Shown: positions 27,157 through 39,342 of the stretch, one piece after another
How positions within the stretch are numbered: position 1 is the stretch's first letter
Layout of the letters: every line of letters begins with the position of its first letter
Assembly (NCBI GenBank): GCA_021780935.1
Contig: JAJXXT010000086.1
Coordinates: 1 to 47,270 of the forward strand
Direction of reading: 5' to 3'
Length of the DNA: 47,270 nt
From: Pseudomonadota bacterium
GTDB lineage: Bacteria; Pseudomonadota; Alphaproteobacteria; Acetobacterales; Acetobacteraceae
Position numbers and translations under genes: made by a program
The notes under the pieces: model-generated
Database searches by the model: none
Told to the model about the DNA's origin: nothing
What the model saw: only the letters and a program-made list of their open reading frames with translations

Positions 27157-28263
27157 TCATGGGGAGCCACCGCCCTCCGGCGGATCAAGATAAAGCGGGC
27201 TCGCGAGATAGCGCCGCAGCCAGAACCGGCTGATCACGCCAATCGTGGCGGCCACCGGCACCGCCAGCAACACACCGAGAAAGCCGAACGCCGTACCGCC
27301 CGCAAACAGCGCGAACAGCACCCAGACCGCGTGCAACTCCACCCGGTCACCGAGGAAGCGTGGATAGATGAAATAATTCTCGAACACCTGGCCGAGCCCG
27401 AAGACCACCAGCACCTTCGCAATGCCACCCCAGCTCCCCCACTGGCCCATCGCCAGCGCCAGCGAGGAAACAAAGCCGGTGATGGTGCCGACATAGGGCA
27501 TGAAGGAGAGCGTCCCGGTGGCCAGCCCGACGATCAGCCCGAGGTCGAGACCCGCCAGCGTCAGCCCACTGGCATAGAACACCGCCAGCGCCACGCAGCT
27601 CAGCGCCTGCCCGCGCAGCCAGGCGGAGAGAATCCGGTCCACCTCCTGCGCCTGCGCGCGGATGATCCCGGCGTAGCGGCGCGGCAGCCAGGACTCGACG
27701 CTCGCCACCACCGCCGGCCAGTCCCGCAGCAGGTAGAATGCCACCAGTGGCGTCACCACCAGCAGCGCCACCACGCTGAACAGGGCGAAGCTGCCGCCGA
27801 TCAGCCGCGACGCCGCGGTGCCGATGAACGACAGCACCGTGCCCGCCTGGGTGCTCACGAGGTCGTGCAGCCTGGTGTTGATCACGCCCGGGCCGAGCTG
27901 AGCCTGCAGCCGGTTGATAGCGCCGTTCGCGAGTTTCTGCAGCTCCGTGACATAGGCGGGCATCCGGCGCAGCAACAGCCCGACCTGCTCGATCACCAGC
28001 GGGTAGAGCAGCAGCACCGCCAGCAGAAACAGCAGGATCACCGCCAACACCAGCAGCCCGGCGGCATAGGGCCGGCCGATGCCGGCCCGCACCATCCGGG
28101 TGGCCAGCGGATCGAGAAAATAGGCCACGACAGCCGCCGCGACAAAGGGTAGCAGCACGGCGGAAAACAGTTGCAGCGCCACCCACAGCACCACCAGCAG
28201 GGCGCCCAGGAAGATCAGCCGCTGGGCGCGCGAGCTGCCGGCGGCCGGCTCCTCCCCGCTCAT
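27157..28263 (-). CDS. AI-2E family transporter (PerM-like permease)
   Basis: The 368-residue membrane protein has about seven or eight helices: first pair at 15-50, then LLVLAVILLFLLAVLLLYPL, and a C-terminal group with LALAMGQWGSW, then VLVVFGLGQVFENYFIYPRFLGDRVELHAVWVL (split over residues 296-330) and FGFLGVLLAVPVAA. The family includes TqsA and sodium/proton antiporters; autoinducer-2 export is proved for few, so no substrate is assigned. In many proteobacteria it stands next to hdaA as here. Its ATG overlaps the upstream phosphatidyltransferase stop (ATGA). Confidence 0.88.
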   Translation of the reverse strand: MSGEEPAAGSSRAQRLIFLGALLVVLWVALQLFSAVLLPFVAAAVVAYFLDPLATRMVRAGIGRPYAAGLLVLAVILLFLLAVLLLYPLVIEQVGLLLRRMPAYVTELQKLANGAINRLQAQLGPGVINTRLHDLVSTQAGTVLSFIGTAASRLIGGSFALFSVVALLVVTPLVAFYLLRDWPAVVASVESWLPRRYAGIIRAQAQEVDRILSAWLRGQALSCVALAVFYASGLTLAGLDLGLIVGLATGTLSFMPYVGTITGFVSSLALAMGQWGSWGGIAKVLVVFGLGQVFENYFIYPRFLGDRVELHAVWVLFALFAGGTAFGFLGVLLAVPVAATIGVISRFWLRRYLASPLYLDPPEGGGSP

Positions 28264-28835
28264 GTCGCCCAGCCCTTCGCCGCCAGCAGCACATAGCCGC
28301 CGCCGGAGGCCAGCGTGGTCAGCACCACCAGCGCCGTCAGCACGTCGATCACGTCGCGCGGCACCGGCGCGCCGCCGGCGCGCAGCAGCGCGAGCCCGAT
28401 CAGCAGGATCTGCAGCACGGTGTTCAACTTGGACAATAGCAGCGGGCGGATCTCGATCCGCTGGTCGAGCAAAGCGAGTACCAGAACGCCGCCCACGATC
28501 ACCAGGTCGCGAAACACCACCAGAATCGCCAGCCAGTCCGGCACCTCGTTCACCGCGGCGAGCGTGACATAGGCCGAGACCAGCAACGCCTTGTCCGCCA
28601 CCGGGTCGAGCACAGCGCCGATCCGCGTCGGGCCGTGGCGGCGCGCCAGCCAGCCGTCGATACCGTCGGAGATGCCGGCGGCCGCAAACAGCGCGAACGC
28701 CGCCAAGGAATGACCGTGCAGCACCAGCCACACCGTCGCCGGCACCGCGCAGAGCCGCGCCAGCGTGATCGCGTTGGCCAGCGTCAGCAGGTCGCCGCGC
28801 AGCGGCGCCGTGTCGAGGCGGCTACCGTCCGGCAT
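28260..28835 (-). CDS. CDP-alcohol phosphatidyltransferase, PgsA-like
   Basis: The 191-residue membrane protein has the CDP-alcohol motif [21 protein letters not shown] (57-77, one residue shown short) with Asp57, Asp60, Asp77 and Asp81. [15 protein letters not shown] near residue 19 is the usual PgsA start. It would make phosphatidylglycerophosphate from CDP-diacylglycerol and glycerol-3-phosphate. The spacing between Arg65 and Gly73 is seven residues rather than the usual eight, so a related substrate is possible. It is the first gene of the run down to the oxygenase. It is divergent from purM with a 97-base gap. Confidence 0.83.
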   Translation of the reverse strand: MPDGSRLDTAPLRGDLLTLANAITLARLCAVPATVWLVLHGHSLAAFALFAAAGISDGIDGWLARRHGPTRIGAVLDPVADKALLVSAYVTLAAVNEVPDWLAILVVFRDLVIVGGVLVLALLDQRIEIRPLLLSKLNTVLQILLIGLALLRAGGAPVPRDVIDVLTALVVLTTLASGGGYVLLAAKGWAT

Positions 28836-28932
28836 CGTCTCCCGGTTTCACGGCGCCGGATGGGCGGGCCGGTTCGTACAAGGGCTTCTCCTCGGTGGCG
28901 CTTTCGCTCGCGACCTTATACACGCACCGGCC

Positions 28933-29991
28933 ATGACGGGCATGACCTATCGTGACGCGGGCGTGGACATCGAGGCGGGGGATGCGCTGGTCGAGCGCAT
29001 CAAGCCGGCGGCCAAGGCAACCCTGCGCGCCGGCGTGCTCGGCGGGCTGGGCGGCTTCGGCGCCCTGTTCGACCCGCGAGCGGCCGGGTTCACCGACCCG
29101 ATCCTGGTCGCCACCACGGACGGCGTCGGCACCAAGCTGCGGGTCGCCATCGAGGCCGGGCGGCATGCCGGCGTCGGCCAGGACCTGGTGGCGATGTGCG
29201 TCAACGACCTCGTGGTCCAGGGCGCCGCTCCGCTGTTCTTCCTCGACTACTACGCCACCGGCGCGCTTGAGGTGGAGGCGGCCGCCGCCGTCATCGAAGG
29301 CATCGCCGCCGGCTGCCGCCTCGCCGACTGCGCGCTGGTCGGCGGCGAGACCGCCGAGATGCCGGGCATGTACAGCCGCGGCGACTACGACCTTGCGGGC
29401 TTCGCCGTGGGTGCCGCGGAGCGCGGCACGCTGCTGCCGCAGGGTGTCGAGCCGGGGCAGACAGTGCTCGGCCTCGCCTCCTCCGGCGTGCATTCCAACG
29501 GCTTCTCCCTGGTCCGGCGCATCGTTGCCGCGAGCAACCATGGCTGGGGCTCACCGGCGCCGTTCGCCGCCGGCCGGAGCCTCGCCGAGGCGCTGCTGGA
29601 GCCGACGCGCATCTATGTCCGCCCGCTGCTGGCCCTGCATCGCGCCGGGCTGATGCGAGCCGCCGCCCACATCACCGGCGGTGGACTGCCCGGCAACCTG
29701 CCGCGCGTGCTGCCGGCGGGGACGCGCGCCGTGCTTGCCGCCGACTGGGCCCTGCCGCCGGTGTTTCGCTGGCTCGCCCGCGCCGGCGGCGTTGCCGGCC
29801 CCGAGATGCTGCGCGTGTTCAACTGCGGCATCGGCATGGCGGTGGTGACCCAGGACGCCGCCGCGGCCCGCACCCTGCTCGAAGCCGCGGGCGAGACGGT
29901 GATCGAACTCGGCCGCATCGAGGCGGATGCCACCAGCCCGGAACACGCGCCTCGGGTCGTGATCGACATCGCGGATGGCTGGCTCGGATGA
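28933..29991 (+). CDS. purM: Phosphoribosylformylglycinamidine cyclo-ligase (AIR synthetase)
   Basis: PurM closes the imidazole ring in purine synthesis with ATP. The 352-residue protein has [20 protein letters not shown] (6-25), [15 protein letters not shown] (about 58-72), the conserved [20 protein letters not shown], and [12 protein letters not shown] (about 138-149), then [15 protein letters not shown]. The ATG at 28933 has no Shine-Dalgarno sequence; a second ATG at 28942 is possible. A TATACA hexamer (28917-28922) would give a transcript starting within a few bases of the ATG. purN overlaps its stop by ATGA. Confidence 0.95.
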   Translation: MTGMTYRDAGVDIEAGDALVERIKPAAKATLRAGVLGGLGGFGALFDPRAAGFTDPILVATTDGVGTKLRVAIEAGRHAGVGQDLVAMCVNDLVVQGAAPLFFLDYYATGALEVEAAAAVIEGIAAGCRLADCALVGGETAEMPGMYSRGDYDLAGFAVGAAERGTLLPQGVEPGQTVLGLASSGVHSNGFSLVRRIVAASNHGWGSPAPFAAGRSLAEALLEPTRIYVRPLLALHRAGLMRAAAHITGGGLPGNLPRVLPAGTRAVLAADWALPPVFRWLARAGGVAGPEMLRVFNCGIGMAVVTQDAAAARTLLEAAGETVIELGRIEADATSPEHAPRVVIDIADGWLG

Positions 29992-30623
29992 AGCGGCGCG
30001 TCGGTATCCTGATCTCCGGCCGCGGCTCGAACATGGTGGCCCTGGCCGAGGCCGCGCGCGACCCCGCCTATCCCGCCGAGATCGCCCTCGTGATCGCCAA
30101 CGACCCCGCCGCCGCCGGCCTGGCGCTCGCCGCGGCGCACGGCATCCCGACGCGCGCCATCCCGCACCGCCCCTATCGCGGCGACCGTGCCGCGCACGAG
30201 GCGGCGATCGACGCGGCGCTGGCCGCCGAGGCCGTGGAGGTGGTCTGCCTCGCCGGCTATATGCGGCTGCTCACGCCGCTGCTGGTCGGGCGCTACGCGG
30301 CGCGGATGCTCAACATCCATCCCTCGCTGCTGCCGGCCTTCCCCGGCCTCGACACCCATGCCCGCGCGCTGGCGGCCGGCGTCAAATTCCACGGCTGCAC
30401 CGTCCACCTGGTGACCGAGGCGATGGACGAGGGCCCGATCCTGGCGCAGGCCGCCGTGCCCGTCCGCCCCGGTGACGACGCGGCGACGCTGGGCGCGCGC
30501 GTGCTCGCCGAGGAACACCGCCTCTACCCGGCAGCGCTATCGCGTTTCCTGCGCGGCGAGCCGGGGCAGGCGCCGACGATGGCGCTGCACAACCCCTTGC
30601 CCGATGTCCTACCTACCCCGTAA
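29988..30623 (+). CDS. purN: Phosphoribosylglycinamide formyltransferase
   Basis: PurN transfers a formyl group from 10-formyltetrahydrofolate to GAR in purine synthesis. The 211-residue protein has the phosphate loop ISGRGSNM (9-16), LAGYMRLL (88-95) and the catalytic set Asn109 and His111 in [12 protein letters not shown], with Asp147 in MDEGPI. It is translationally coupled to purM and followed by a small membrane protein gene 30 bases later. Confidence 0.96.
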   Translation: MKRRVGILISGRGSNMVALAEAARDPAYPAEIALVIANDPAAAGLALAAAHGIPTRAIPHRPYRGDRAAHEAAIDAALAAEAVEVVCLAGYMRLLTPLLVGRYAARMLNIHPSLLPAFPGLDTHARALAAGVKFHGCTVHLVTEAMDEGPILAQAAVPVRPGDDAATLGARVLAEEHRLYPAALSRFLRGEPGQAPTMALHNPLPDVLPTP

Positions 30624-30653
30624 AAACACGTTTTCCGACAAGCGAGAGCGACC

Positions 30654-30797
30654 ATGGCCTCCACATCGCAGCCCGTCACCGAGGACGCCTTCACCGAGGA
30701 CCGCAAGCATTTCCTGCACAGCTTTGTGAACTTCGTTACGGCGGCCGCCATCGCCGTCGTGATCCTGTTGATCCTGATGGCGTATTTCCTGACCTGA
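30654..30797 (+). CDS. aa3-type cytochrome c oxidase subunit IV, 47 residues
   Basis: The short gene encodes MASTSQPVTEDAFTEDRKHF followed by a single membrane helix (about residues 22-46) ending VVILLILMAYFLT. This matches the tiny bacterial aa3 cytochrome oxidase subunit IV family, whose members are 40-60 residues long with a DR-x-F/W pattern before the helix and a MA-x-FL end. It would sit in the inner membrane with the terminal oxidase. It is easily missed because of its length and lies alone after purN rather than with the main oxidase genes. A purine-rich GAGAG precedes the ATG. Confidence 0.82.
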   Translation: MASTSQPVTEDAFTEDRKHFLHSFVNFVTAAAIAVVILLILMAYFLT

Positions 30798-30844
30798 GCC
30801 GAGCTGGCGCGACGTTCCCGCCGGCTGGCGACCGCAACGACGAA

Positions 30845-30881
30845 GCGGCGCCGGAGTTTCCCCGCGGCGCCGCCTTCCTCT
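30845..30881. terminator. Hairpin terminator between the purMN unit and katG
   Basis: GCGGCGCC (30845-30852) and GGCGCCGC (30866-30873) form a perfect eight-pair stem with a 13-base loop, followed on the plus strand by CTTCCTCT. It sits between two convergent units and may stop both. The remaining sequence between 30798 and 30933 shows nothing else. Confidence 0.6.
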
Positions 30882-30933
30882 GTCGCTTCAGACGTATCCG
30901 TTCAGCCAGGCTTCGGCGTGGACAGGCTCCGGT

Positions 30934-33177
<2,244 letters not shown>

Positions 33178-33194
33178 CTACTCCACGATTTCCA

Positions 33195-33238
33195 TCAGGT
33201 GAAGTCGCTTTTCATGATCGTTCTGATAAGATGGTCTG
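33195..33238. promoter_or_regulatory. Candidate OxyR-controlled region between katG and oxyR
   Basis: The 118-base gap between the divergent genes is less GC-rich near oxyR. It has TGATCGTTCTGATAAGAT (33214-33232 region), with spaced ATC/GAT half-sites of the T-N11-A kind used by LysR regulators. TAAGAT (33227-33232) could be the oxyR -10 box, ending six bases before its ATG. No full four-part OxyR motif is clear. Confidence 0.35.
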
Positions 33239-34138
33239 ATGTTGCAGGCGACCATCAAGCAGCTCCGCTATTTCGACGCCGTGGCCCGCCACAGCCATTT
33301 CGGCCGGGCCGCCGCCGCCTGTGCCATCTCCCAGCCGGCACTCTCGATGCAGATCAAGGAGCTGGAGGCGGTGCTCGGCGCGGTGCTGGTGGAACGCGGC
33401 GCCCGCCTGGTCCGGCTGACGCGCTTCGGCGAGGACGCGGCGCGGCGCGTGCGCGAGATCCTGCGCTCGGTCGATGAACTCGGCGATTTCGCCCGTGCCT
33501 CGCGCGACCGCCTCACCGGGCGCCTGCGCATCGGCATGATCCCGACCATCGCGCCATACCTGCTGCCCAACGTCATCGCCAGCCTCAACCGCACCCATCC
33601 GGAACTCGACATCCATGTGCGCGAGGGCCTCACCTCGCGCCTGATCGAGGAACTGGCGGAGGGTCGGCTCGACACCGCTATCCTCGCGCTTCCGGTCTCC
33701 GAGCCCGCGCTCGCGGAAATCCCGCTCTTTGCCGAGAGCTTCCTGCTGGTCCGCCCGGCCGCGGATGCCGCCGCGCCGGTGCCTGGGCCGGCGGCGCTGC
33801 GCGAGATGAAGCTGCTGCTGCTGGAGGAGGGCCATTGCTTCCGCGACCAGGCGCTGGCCTTCTGCGACATCGAGAGCACGCAGCCGCGCGAGGTGATGGA
33901 CGCAAGCACCCTCTCCACCCTGGTGCAGATGGTCGGCGCCGGGCTTGGTGTGACGCTGATCCCCGAAATGGCGGTGGCGCTCGAAACCCGTTCCGCCGAG
34001 GTCGCGGTTGCGCGCTTCGCGGACCCGCAGCCGACGCGCACCGTCGGCATGGTCTGGCGCAAAGCAAGCCCGCTGGTGGGGCCGTTCCTGCAACTCTCCG
34101 AAGCCGTCGCGGCGGCTGTGGAAAGGAAAAAAAGGTGA
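33239..34138 (+). CDS. oxyR: Hydrogen peroxide-sensing regulator OxyR (LysR family)
   Basis: The 299-residue protein has an N-terminal winged helix-turn-helix (LRYFDAVARHSHFGRAAAAC then ISQPALSMQIKELE, residues 9-43) and a LysR substrate-binding domain. The redox pair is present: Cys200 in EEGHCFRDQ and Cys209 in ALAFCD, nine residues apart as in E. coli Cys199/Cys208. Oxidation forms a disulfide and activates target genes, here probably katG on the other side of the shared promoter region. No Shine-Dalgarno sequence precedes the ATG. The 3' end runs into an A-rich stretch. Confidence 0.93.
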   Translation: MLQATIKQLRYFDAVARHSHFGRAAAACAISQPALSMQIKELEAVLGAVLVERGARLVRLTRFGEDAARRVREILRSVDELGDFARASRDRLTGRLRIGMIPTIAPYLLPNVIASLNRTHPELDIHVREGLTSRLIEELAEGRLDTAILALPVSEPALAEIPLFAESFLLVRPAADAAAPVPGPAALREMKLLLLEEGHCFRDQALAFCDIESTQPREVMDASTLSTLVQMVGAGLGVTLIPEMAVALETRSAEVAVARFADPQPTRTVGMVWRKASPLVGPFLQLSEAVAAAVERKKR

Positions 34139-34140
34139 GG

Positions 34141-34166
34141 TCTTTCCTTCTCTAAAGAAAAACCAA
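34141..34166. terminator. Weak A/T-rich hairpin between oxyR and the convergent gene
   Basis: TCTTT (34141-34145) and AAAGA (34154-34158) can pair, followed by AAAACCAAAAAG. The A-rich run would be U-rich for the minus-strand gene. It is the lowest-GC spot of the window, within a 64-base gap. Confidence 0.35.
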
Positions 34167-34202
34167 AAAGACGTTTCCGGCTGGCGGCCGACGAAAGGCG
34201 GA

Positions 34203-35228
34203 TCAGGGAGCGGGAATATCCGTCCCGAGATGGAACAAGCAGTCGCCGCGCACCGTGCGGCCGGGCACGCGCCGTACCAGCACCAGCCCGTCGCGCGCGA
34301 AATGCTGCATGCTGGGCTCGCTGCCGGGTGTCTCGGGCGTGTGGATGCGGGCCGCCGGCTGGCCCGCCTTCACCTCCTCGCCGGGCTCGGCCAGCGGCTC
34401 GAACACGCCGCTCTCGCGCGCATGGACGAAATAATCGTCGCCGCCCACCGCGACGTAGCGCGTCGTTCCCGCAACGGCGCGCGACGCAGGCAGAATTCCC
34501 AGATGCGCGAGCAGGTTGATCACGCCGCGCTCTGCGATCGCGAGCCCGTCGCGGTTCAGCGTGCCGGCGCCACCAAGCTCGGAGCCGAGCGTCGGAATCC
34601 CCATCCGCTTCGCCGCCCCGGTGAGCGTGCGGTCCGCCCCGGTGCCCTGCCCGCCCGCCGCGACATAGGCGAGCGGGGCCGCGAACGCCGCCAGCGCGGC
34701 CGTGGTGCGGGCGAAGCGCGCGGCATCCTCGTCACGCTCGATCAGCGCGCAAGGCACGTAATTGAGCGAGGAACCGCCGGAATGCAGGTCGCAGGCGAGG
34801 TCCGCGAGCGGCGCCAGCTTCTGCGTCACGAAGGCTGCGATCTGCTGCGTCGGCGTGCCGTCCGCGTCGCCGGGAAAGCTGCGGTTGAGATTGCCCGCGT
34901 CGATCGGCGAGGTGCGCCTGCCGGCCATCGCCGCGGGAAAGTTCATCATCGGCAGAATGATCACGCGCCCCTTGATCTCGCGCGGGTCGAGCGTGCGCGC
35001 GAGGTTGGCGAGCGCCACCTGCCCCTCGTACTCATCGCCATGCGTGCCGCCGGTGAACAGCGCGGTGGGCCCGGCACCGTTGCGCACCACGGTGATCGGG
35101 ATCGGAATGAAGCCGTAGGCCGATTCGTGGACGGAATGATACAGCCGGACATAGCCGTGCTGCTTGCCGTCACGCCCGAAATCGACGTCCGCCATCAGCC
35201 GCGTCGGCTTCGTCTCATCCATCGCCAT
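34203..35228 (-). CDS. Succinylglutamate desuccinylase/aspartoacylase family zinc hydrolase
   Basis: This 341-residue M14-like deacylase has zinc ligands His63 and Glu66 in GGTHGDEYEG and His149 in CDLHSGG. Substrate-side residues are in MAGRRTSP and NLNRSFPGD (113-121). The C-terminal part is a beta-barrel-like domain with FEPLAEPGEEVKAGQPAARIH, a turn like that of lipoyl domains. Relatives remove acyl groups from N-acylated amino acids; the ectoine-degradation enzyme DoeB is one of similar size. No ectoine genes are nearby, so the substrate is open. It is 17 bases upstream-adjacent to the nitronate-type oxygenase gene on the same strand. Confidence 0.82.
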   Translation of the reverse strand: MAMDETKPTRLMADVDFGRDGKQHGYVRLYHSVHESAYGFIPIPITVVRNGAGPTALFTGGTHGDEYEGQVALANLARTLDPREIKGRVIILPMMNFPAAMAGRRTSPIDAGNLNRSFPGDADGTPTQQIAAFVTQKLAPLADLACDLHSGGSSLNYVPCALIERDEDAARFARTTAALAAFAAPLAYVAAGGQGTGADRTLTGAAKRMGIPTLGSELGGAGTLNRDGLAIAERGVINLLAHLGILPASRAVAGTTRYVAVGGDDYFVHARESGVFEPLAEPGEEVKAGQPAARIHTPETPGSEPSMQHFARDGLVLVRRVPGRTVRGDCLFHLGTDIPAP

Positions 35229-35245
35229 CTCCCCAAGACGCGGCG

Positions 35246-36281
35246 TCAGGCCGCGTGCCTCGCCACCATGGCCGCCACCGCCTGACCGACGAGTTCCTCG
35301 ATGATCGCCGCCACCGGCTGCACCTCGGTCACCATGCCGACCGACTGGCCGGCCATCACCGAGCCCTCCTCGACATCGCCGTCGATCACCGCACGACGCA
35401 GGGCGCCCGCCCAGAAATGCTCGATCGAGAGCTGCGCTTCCTCGCGCGACGTCTCGCCCGCCTGGAAGCGCTGGATCGTCTGTGCCTGGAACTCAAGAAA
35501 CCGTTTCGTACCGGCATTGACCAAGCCGCGTACCGGGATCACCGGGAAGCGCGCGTCGAGCTGCACGCTCGGCACCGCGTCGCGCGCCGCGGCACGGATG
35601 AACGCACGCTTGAAATTCGGGTGCGCGATGCTCTCCGCGCCGGCGGCAAAGCGCGTGCCGAGCTGGGCGCCCGAGGCTCCCATGTCGAGATAGGCGAGAA
35701 TCGCCTCGCCACGCCCCAGCCCGCCGGCGACGAACACCGGCACCTCGCGCAGATGCGGCAGGATCTCCTGTGCCAGCACGGTGAGCGAGACCGGGCCGAT
35801 ATGCCCGCCCGCTTCACTGCCCTCGATCACGATCGCATCGGCGCCGCTGCGGACCAGCCGCCGGGCCAGCACCAAGGCCGGTGCGAAGCAGACGAGCTTC
35901 GCCCGCTCCTTCACCGCCCGCACCGCGGGGCCGGGCGGAATGCCGCCGGCCAGCACCACGTGCCCCACCCCGGCCGCGAGCGTCACGCGGATCAGCTCGT
36001 CGAGCTCGGGATGCATGGTGATCAGGTTCACGCCGAACGGCTGGCTCGTCAGCGCCTGGGTGGCCGCGATCTCGGCCTCCAGCAGCGCCGGCGTCATCGC
36101 CCCGCAGGCGATCACGCCGAACCCGCCGGCGTTGGAGATGGCGGCGACCAGGTGGCGCTCGCTCACCCAGCTCATCGCTCCGCCCATGATGGCGAATCGG
36201 GTCCCGAGAAACTCACGGCCGCGGCGCCACAGCTCATCGAGCCGCACCCGAGCGGCGAGCCCTGACGCGTCTAGGCCATCC

Positions 36282-36289
<8 letters not shown>
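35246..36289 (-). CDS. Nitronate monooxygenase family flavoprotein
   Basis: The 347-residue FMN-binding TIM-barrel protein matches the nitronate monooxygenase/2-nitropropane dioxygenase group: FAIMGGAMSWVSERHLVAAISNAGG (32-56, in part), VLAGGIPPG, IVIEGSEAGGHIG (153-165 with the conserved His163), VFVAGGLGRGEAILAYLDMGA and GAQLGTRFAAG. Members oxidise nitronates, or are enoyl reductases of the FabK type. The start at MPEDGLDASG overlaps the end of lysC by eight bases. Its genome role, perhaps detoxifying propionate-3-nitronate, is a family-based guess. Confidence 0.83.
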
Positions 36290-37496
<1,207 letters not shown>

Positions 37497-37605
37497 GGGT
37501 CGGGCGGCGGTTGCTTGTCCGGAAAGGCGAGGTCACATAACGGACGCGCGCAGGTGCGGCAACAGCGGGGCCGCGATGACAGCTTCAGGATTGGCGGAGG
37601 CGGCG

Positions 37606-38340
37606 ATGACCGAGACAGCGAGGGCGGGGGTGGGGGCGGGCGAGGTCGAGGGGTTCGAGCGTCTGGCCTCTCGCTGGTGGGACCGGCGCGGCCCGATGGC
37701 GCCGCTGCACGCCATGAATCCGGCGCGCGTCGGCTGGATCGCGGCGCGAGCCCAGGCCGGCTCCCGGCTGCTCGATGTCGGCTGCGGCGCCGGCATCGCG
37801 GCGGAGGCGCTCGCGCGCCGGGGCTTCCGCGTCACCGGGCTGGACGCGGGGGCATCGCTGATCGAGGCGGCGCGGGCGCATGCCGACCCGGCGCTGGGCA
37901 TCGCCTATCGCGTCGGCACCACCGCGACGCTGATCGCGGAGGGCGCGCGCTTTGCCAGCGTCGTGGCGCTCGAAGTGATCGAGCATGTCGACGACCCCGC
38001 GCTATTCGTCGCGGAACTGGCCCGGCTGCTGGAGCCCGGCGGACATCTCTTCCTGTCCACGCTCAACCGCACGCCGGCAAGCTTCCTCACCGCCAAGATC
38101 GGCGCCGAATACATCCTGCGCCTGCTGCCGGTCGGCACGCATGACTGGAAGCGCTTCATCACCCCGGGCGAACTCGGCGCGATGCTGCGCGAGGCGGGGT
38201 TGCGGGTCGCGGATATCGCGGGGCTGGCGCCGGGGCTTGCCGGATGGAAAACCGTCCCGCGGCCGGGGACGAACTACATCATCGAGGCGCGGGCGCCGAT
38301 GGCAGCGCCGGCCCAGCCCAACACGGCACCCGGTGCGTAG
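37606..38340 (+). CDS. ubiG: Ubiquinone biosynthesis O-methyltransferase
   Basis: UbiG carries out both O-methylations of the ubiquinone ring. The 244-residue protein begins with the family pattern EVEGFERLASRWWDRRGPMAPLHAMNPAR and has SAM motif I LLDVGCGAGIAAEALA (55-70), VALEVIEHV, and the post-motif FLSTLNRTPASF then THDWKRFITPGEL. The ATG at 37606 follows GGCGGAGG; an in-frame ATG 10 codons upstream is weaker. It ends before a small hairpin and the convergent DUF1178 gene. Confidence 0.93.
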   Translation: MTETARAGVGAGEVEGFERLASRWWDRRGPMAPLHAMNPARVGWIAARAQAGSRLLDVGCGAGIAAEALARRGFRVTGLDAGASLIEAARAHADPALGIAYRVGTTATLIAEGARFASVVALEVIEHVDDPALFVAELARLLEPGGHLFLSTLNRTPASFLTAKIGAEYILRLLPVGTHDWKRFITPGELGAMLREAGLRVADIAGLAPGLAGWKTVPRPGTNYIIEARAPMAAPAQPNTAPGA

Positions 38341-38366
38341 CGGCGCCGTGCCGCGCCGGGTTCCTT
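38341..38366. terminator. Candidate hairpin terminator between ubiG and the DUF1178 gene
   Basis: CGGCGC (38341-38346) and GCGCCG (38353-38358) form a perfect six-pair stem with a six-base loop, followed by GGTTCCTT. It lies directly after the ubiG stop. Confidence 0.4.
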
Positions 38367-38369
38367 CCG

Positions 38370-38888
38370 TCAGCTATCGGCGCGCGGCAGCCACGGGATG
38401 CGGCTGACATCGATGCCTTCCTCGGCCAGCGCCTCGGCCTCCTCCGGCGAGGTCTCGCCGTAGATACCACGACCCTCGCGCTCGCCGCGCTTGATCCGGC
38501 GCGCCTCGGCGGCAAACTCCGCGCCGACATAGTCGCACCGCGCCTCGACCTCCGCGCGCAGCTTGTGCAGCATGGCACGCATCTCCGCCGGCATGTCGGG
38601 GATACTGGCCACCGCCTGGCCTCTCGGCCCGCCAGGCCTTACCTCGGGCGGAGTTTCGGACCGGGCCTCGGCGGCAGCCTCGGCCGGCGCCTCCGGCCGG
38701 CGGCGGTTGCGGGGGGCAGCTCCCTTGCGCGGAACCGCGGGCGCCATCAGCGCGCGCTCGACATGCACATCACCGCAACGCGGGCAGGCGATGAGGCCGG
38801 CCGCGGCCTGTTTCTCGAACCCGGCGCTGTCGGCGAACCAGCCGTCGAATTCGTGATCCGCGGCGCAGCGAAGTTGATAGTGGATCAT
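38370..38888 (-). CDS. DUF1178 family zinc-ribbon protein
   Basis: The 172-residue protein starts MIHYQLRCAADHEFDGWFAD and has cysteines at 8, 35 and 38 (ACPRCG), a likely metal site. A Pro/Ala/Glu-rich linker (about 52-90) leads to a conserved C-terminal half with MRAMLHKLRAEVEARCDYVG, then EGRGIYGETSPEEAEALAEEGIDVSRIPWLPR (split over residues 138-169). This domain order is that of DUF1178, found in many alpha- and betaproteobacteria. Function is unknown. It lies near glutaredoxin, comF and ubiG, a common neighbourhood. Confidence 0.9.
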   Translation of the reverse strand: MIHYQLRCAADHEFDGWFADSAGFEKQAAAGLIACPRCGDVHVERALMAPAVPRKGAAPRNRRRPEAPAEAAAEARSETPPEVRPGGPRGQAVASIPDMPAEMRAMLHKLRAEVEARCDYVGAEFAAEARRIKRGEREGRGIYGETSPEEAEALAEEGIDVSRIPWLPRADS

Positions 38889-38974
38889 GGCCCAGGATAT
38901 GGGCAGGCCATCAATGGGCGCAAGCGAGTGCCTGCGCCGACCACTCCCCCAGGTTCATCACCCCGTGGCGAGCA

Positions 38975-39235
38975 TCACTCCTGGGCGATCAGCTTATCCA
39001 GCGCCCCCGAGCGATCCAGAGCCACCAGGTCGTCGCAGCCGCCAATCGAACGGCCGTCGATGAAAATCTGGGGCACCGTGGTCCGCCCGCCGGAGCGCGT
39101 CATCGCCTCCTCCCGCTCTGGCGTGCCGCGCGGCGCGTCGATCTCGCGGAACGCGGCGCCCTTGGTGGTGAGGATATGGATGGCGCGCGCGCAGTACGGG
39201 CACCAGGGCTGGGTGTAGATTTCGATATCGGGCAT
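38975..39235 (-). CDS. grxC: Glutaredoxin 3
   Basis: The 86-residue dithiol glutaredoxin has the active site CPYC (12-15), the cis-proline site TTVPQIFIDG (52-61) and the GGCDDL glutathione-binding motif (65-70). It reduces disulfides and glutathionylated proteins with glutathione as donor. comF lies upstream on the same strand with a 107-base gap that holds no gene. DUF1178 lies downstream. Confidence 0.95.
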   Translation of the reverse strand: MPDIEIYTQPWCPYCARAIHILTTKGAAFREIDAPRGTPEREEAMTRSGGRTTVPQIFIDGRSIGGCDDLVALDRSGALDKLIAQE

Positions 39236-39342
39236 GGGTTGCCGCCAGAATTTTTGTTACTCCAGGTCCGCCACGTGGCGCGATCGCGGCCGCGCCGCAA
39301 GCCCCCCAACAAGAGATCACCCAACCCCGTCATCGCCGCGCA

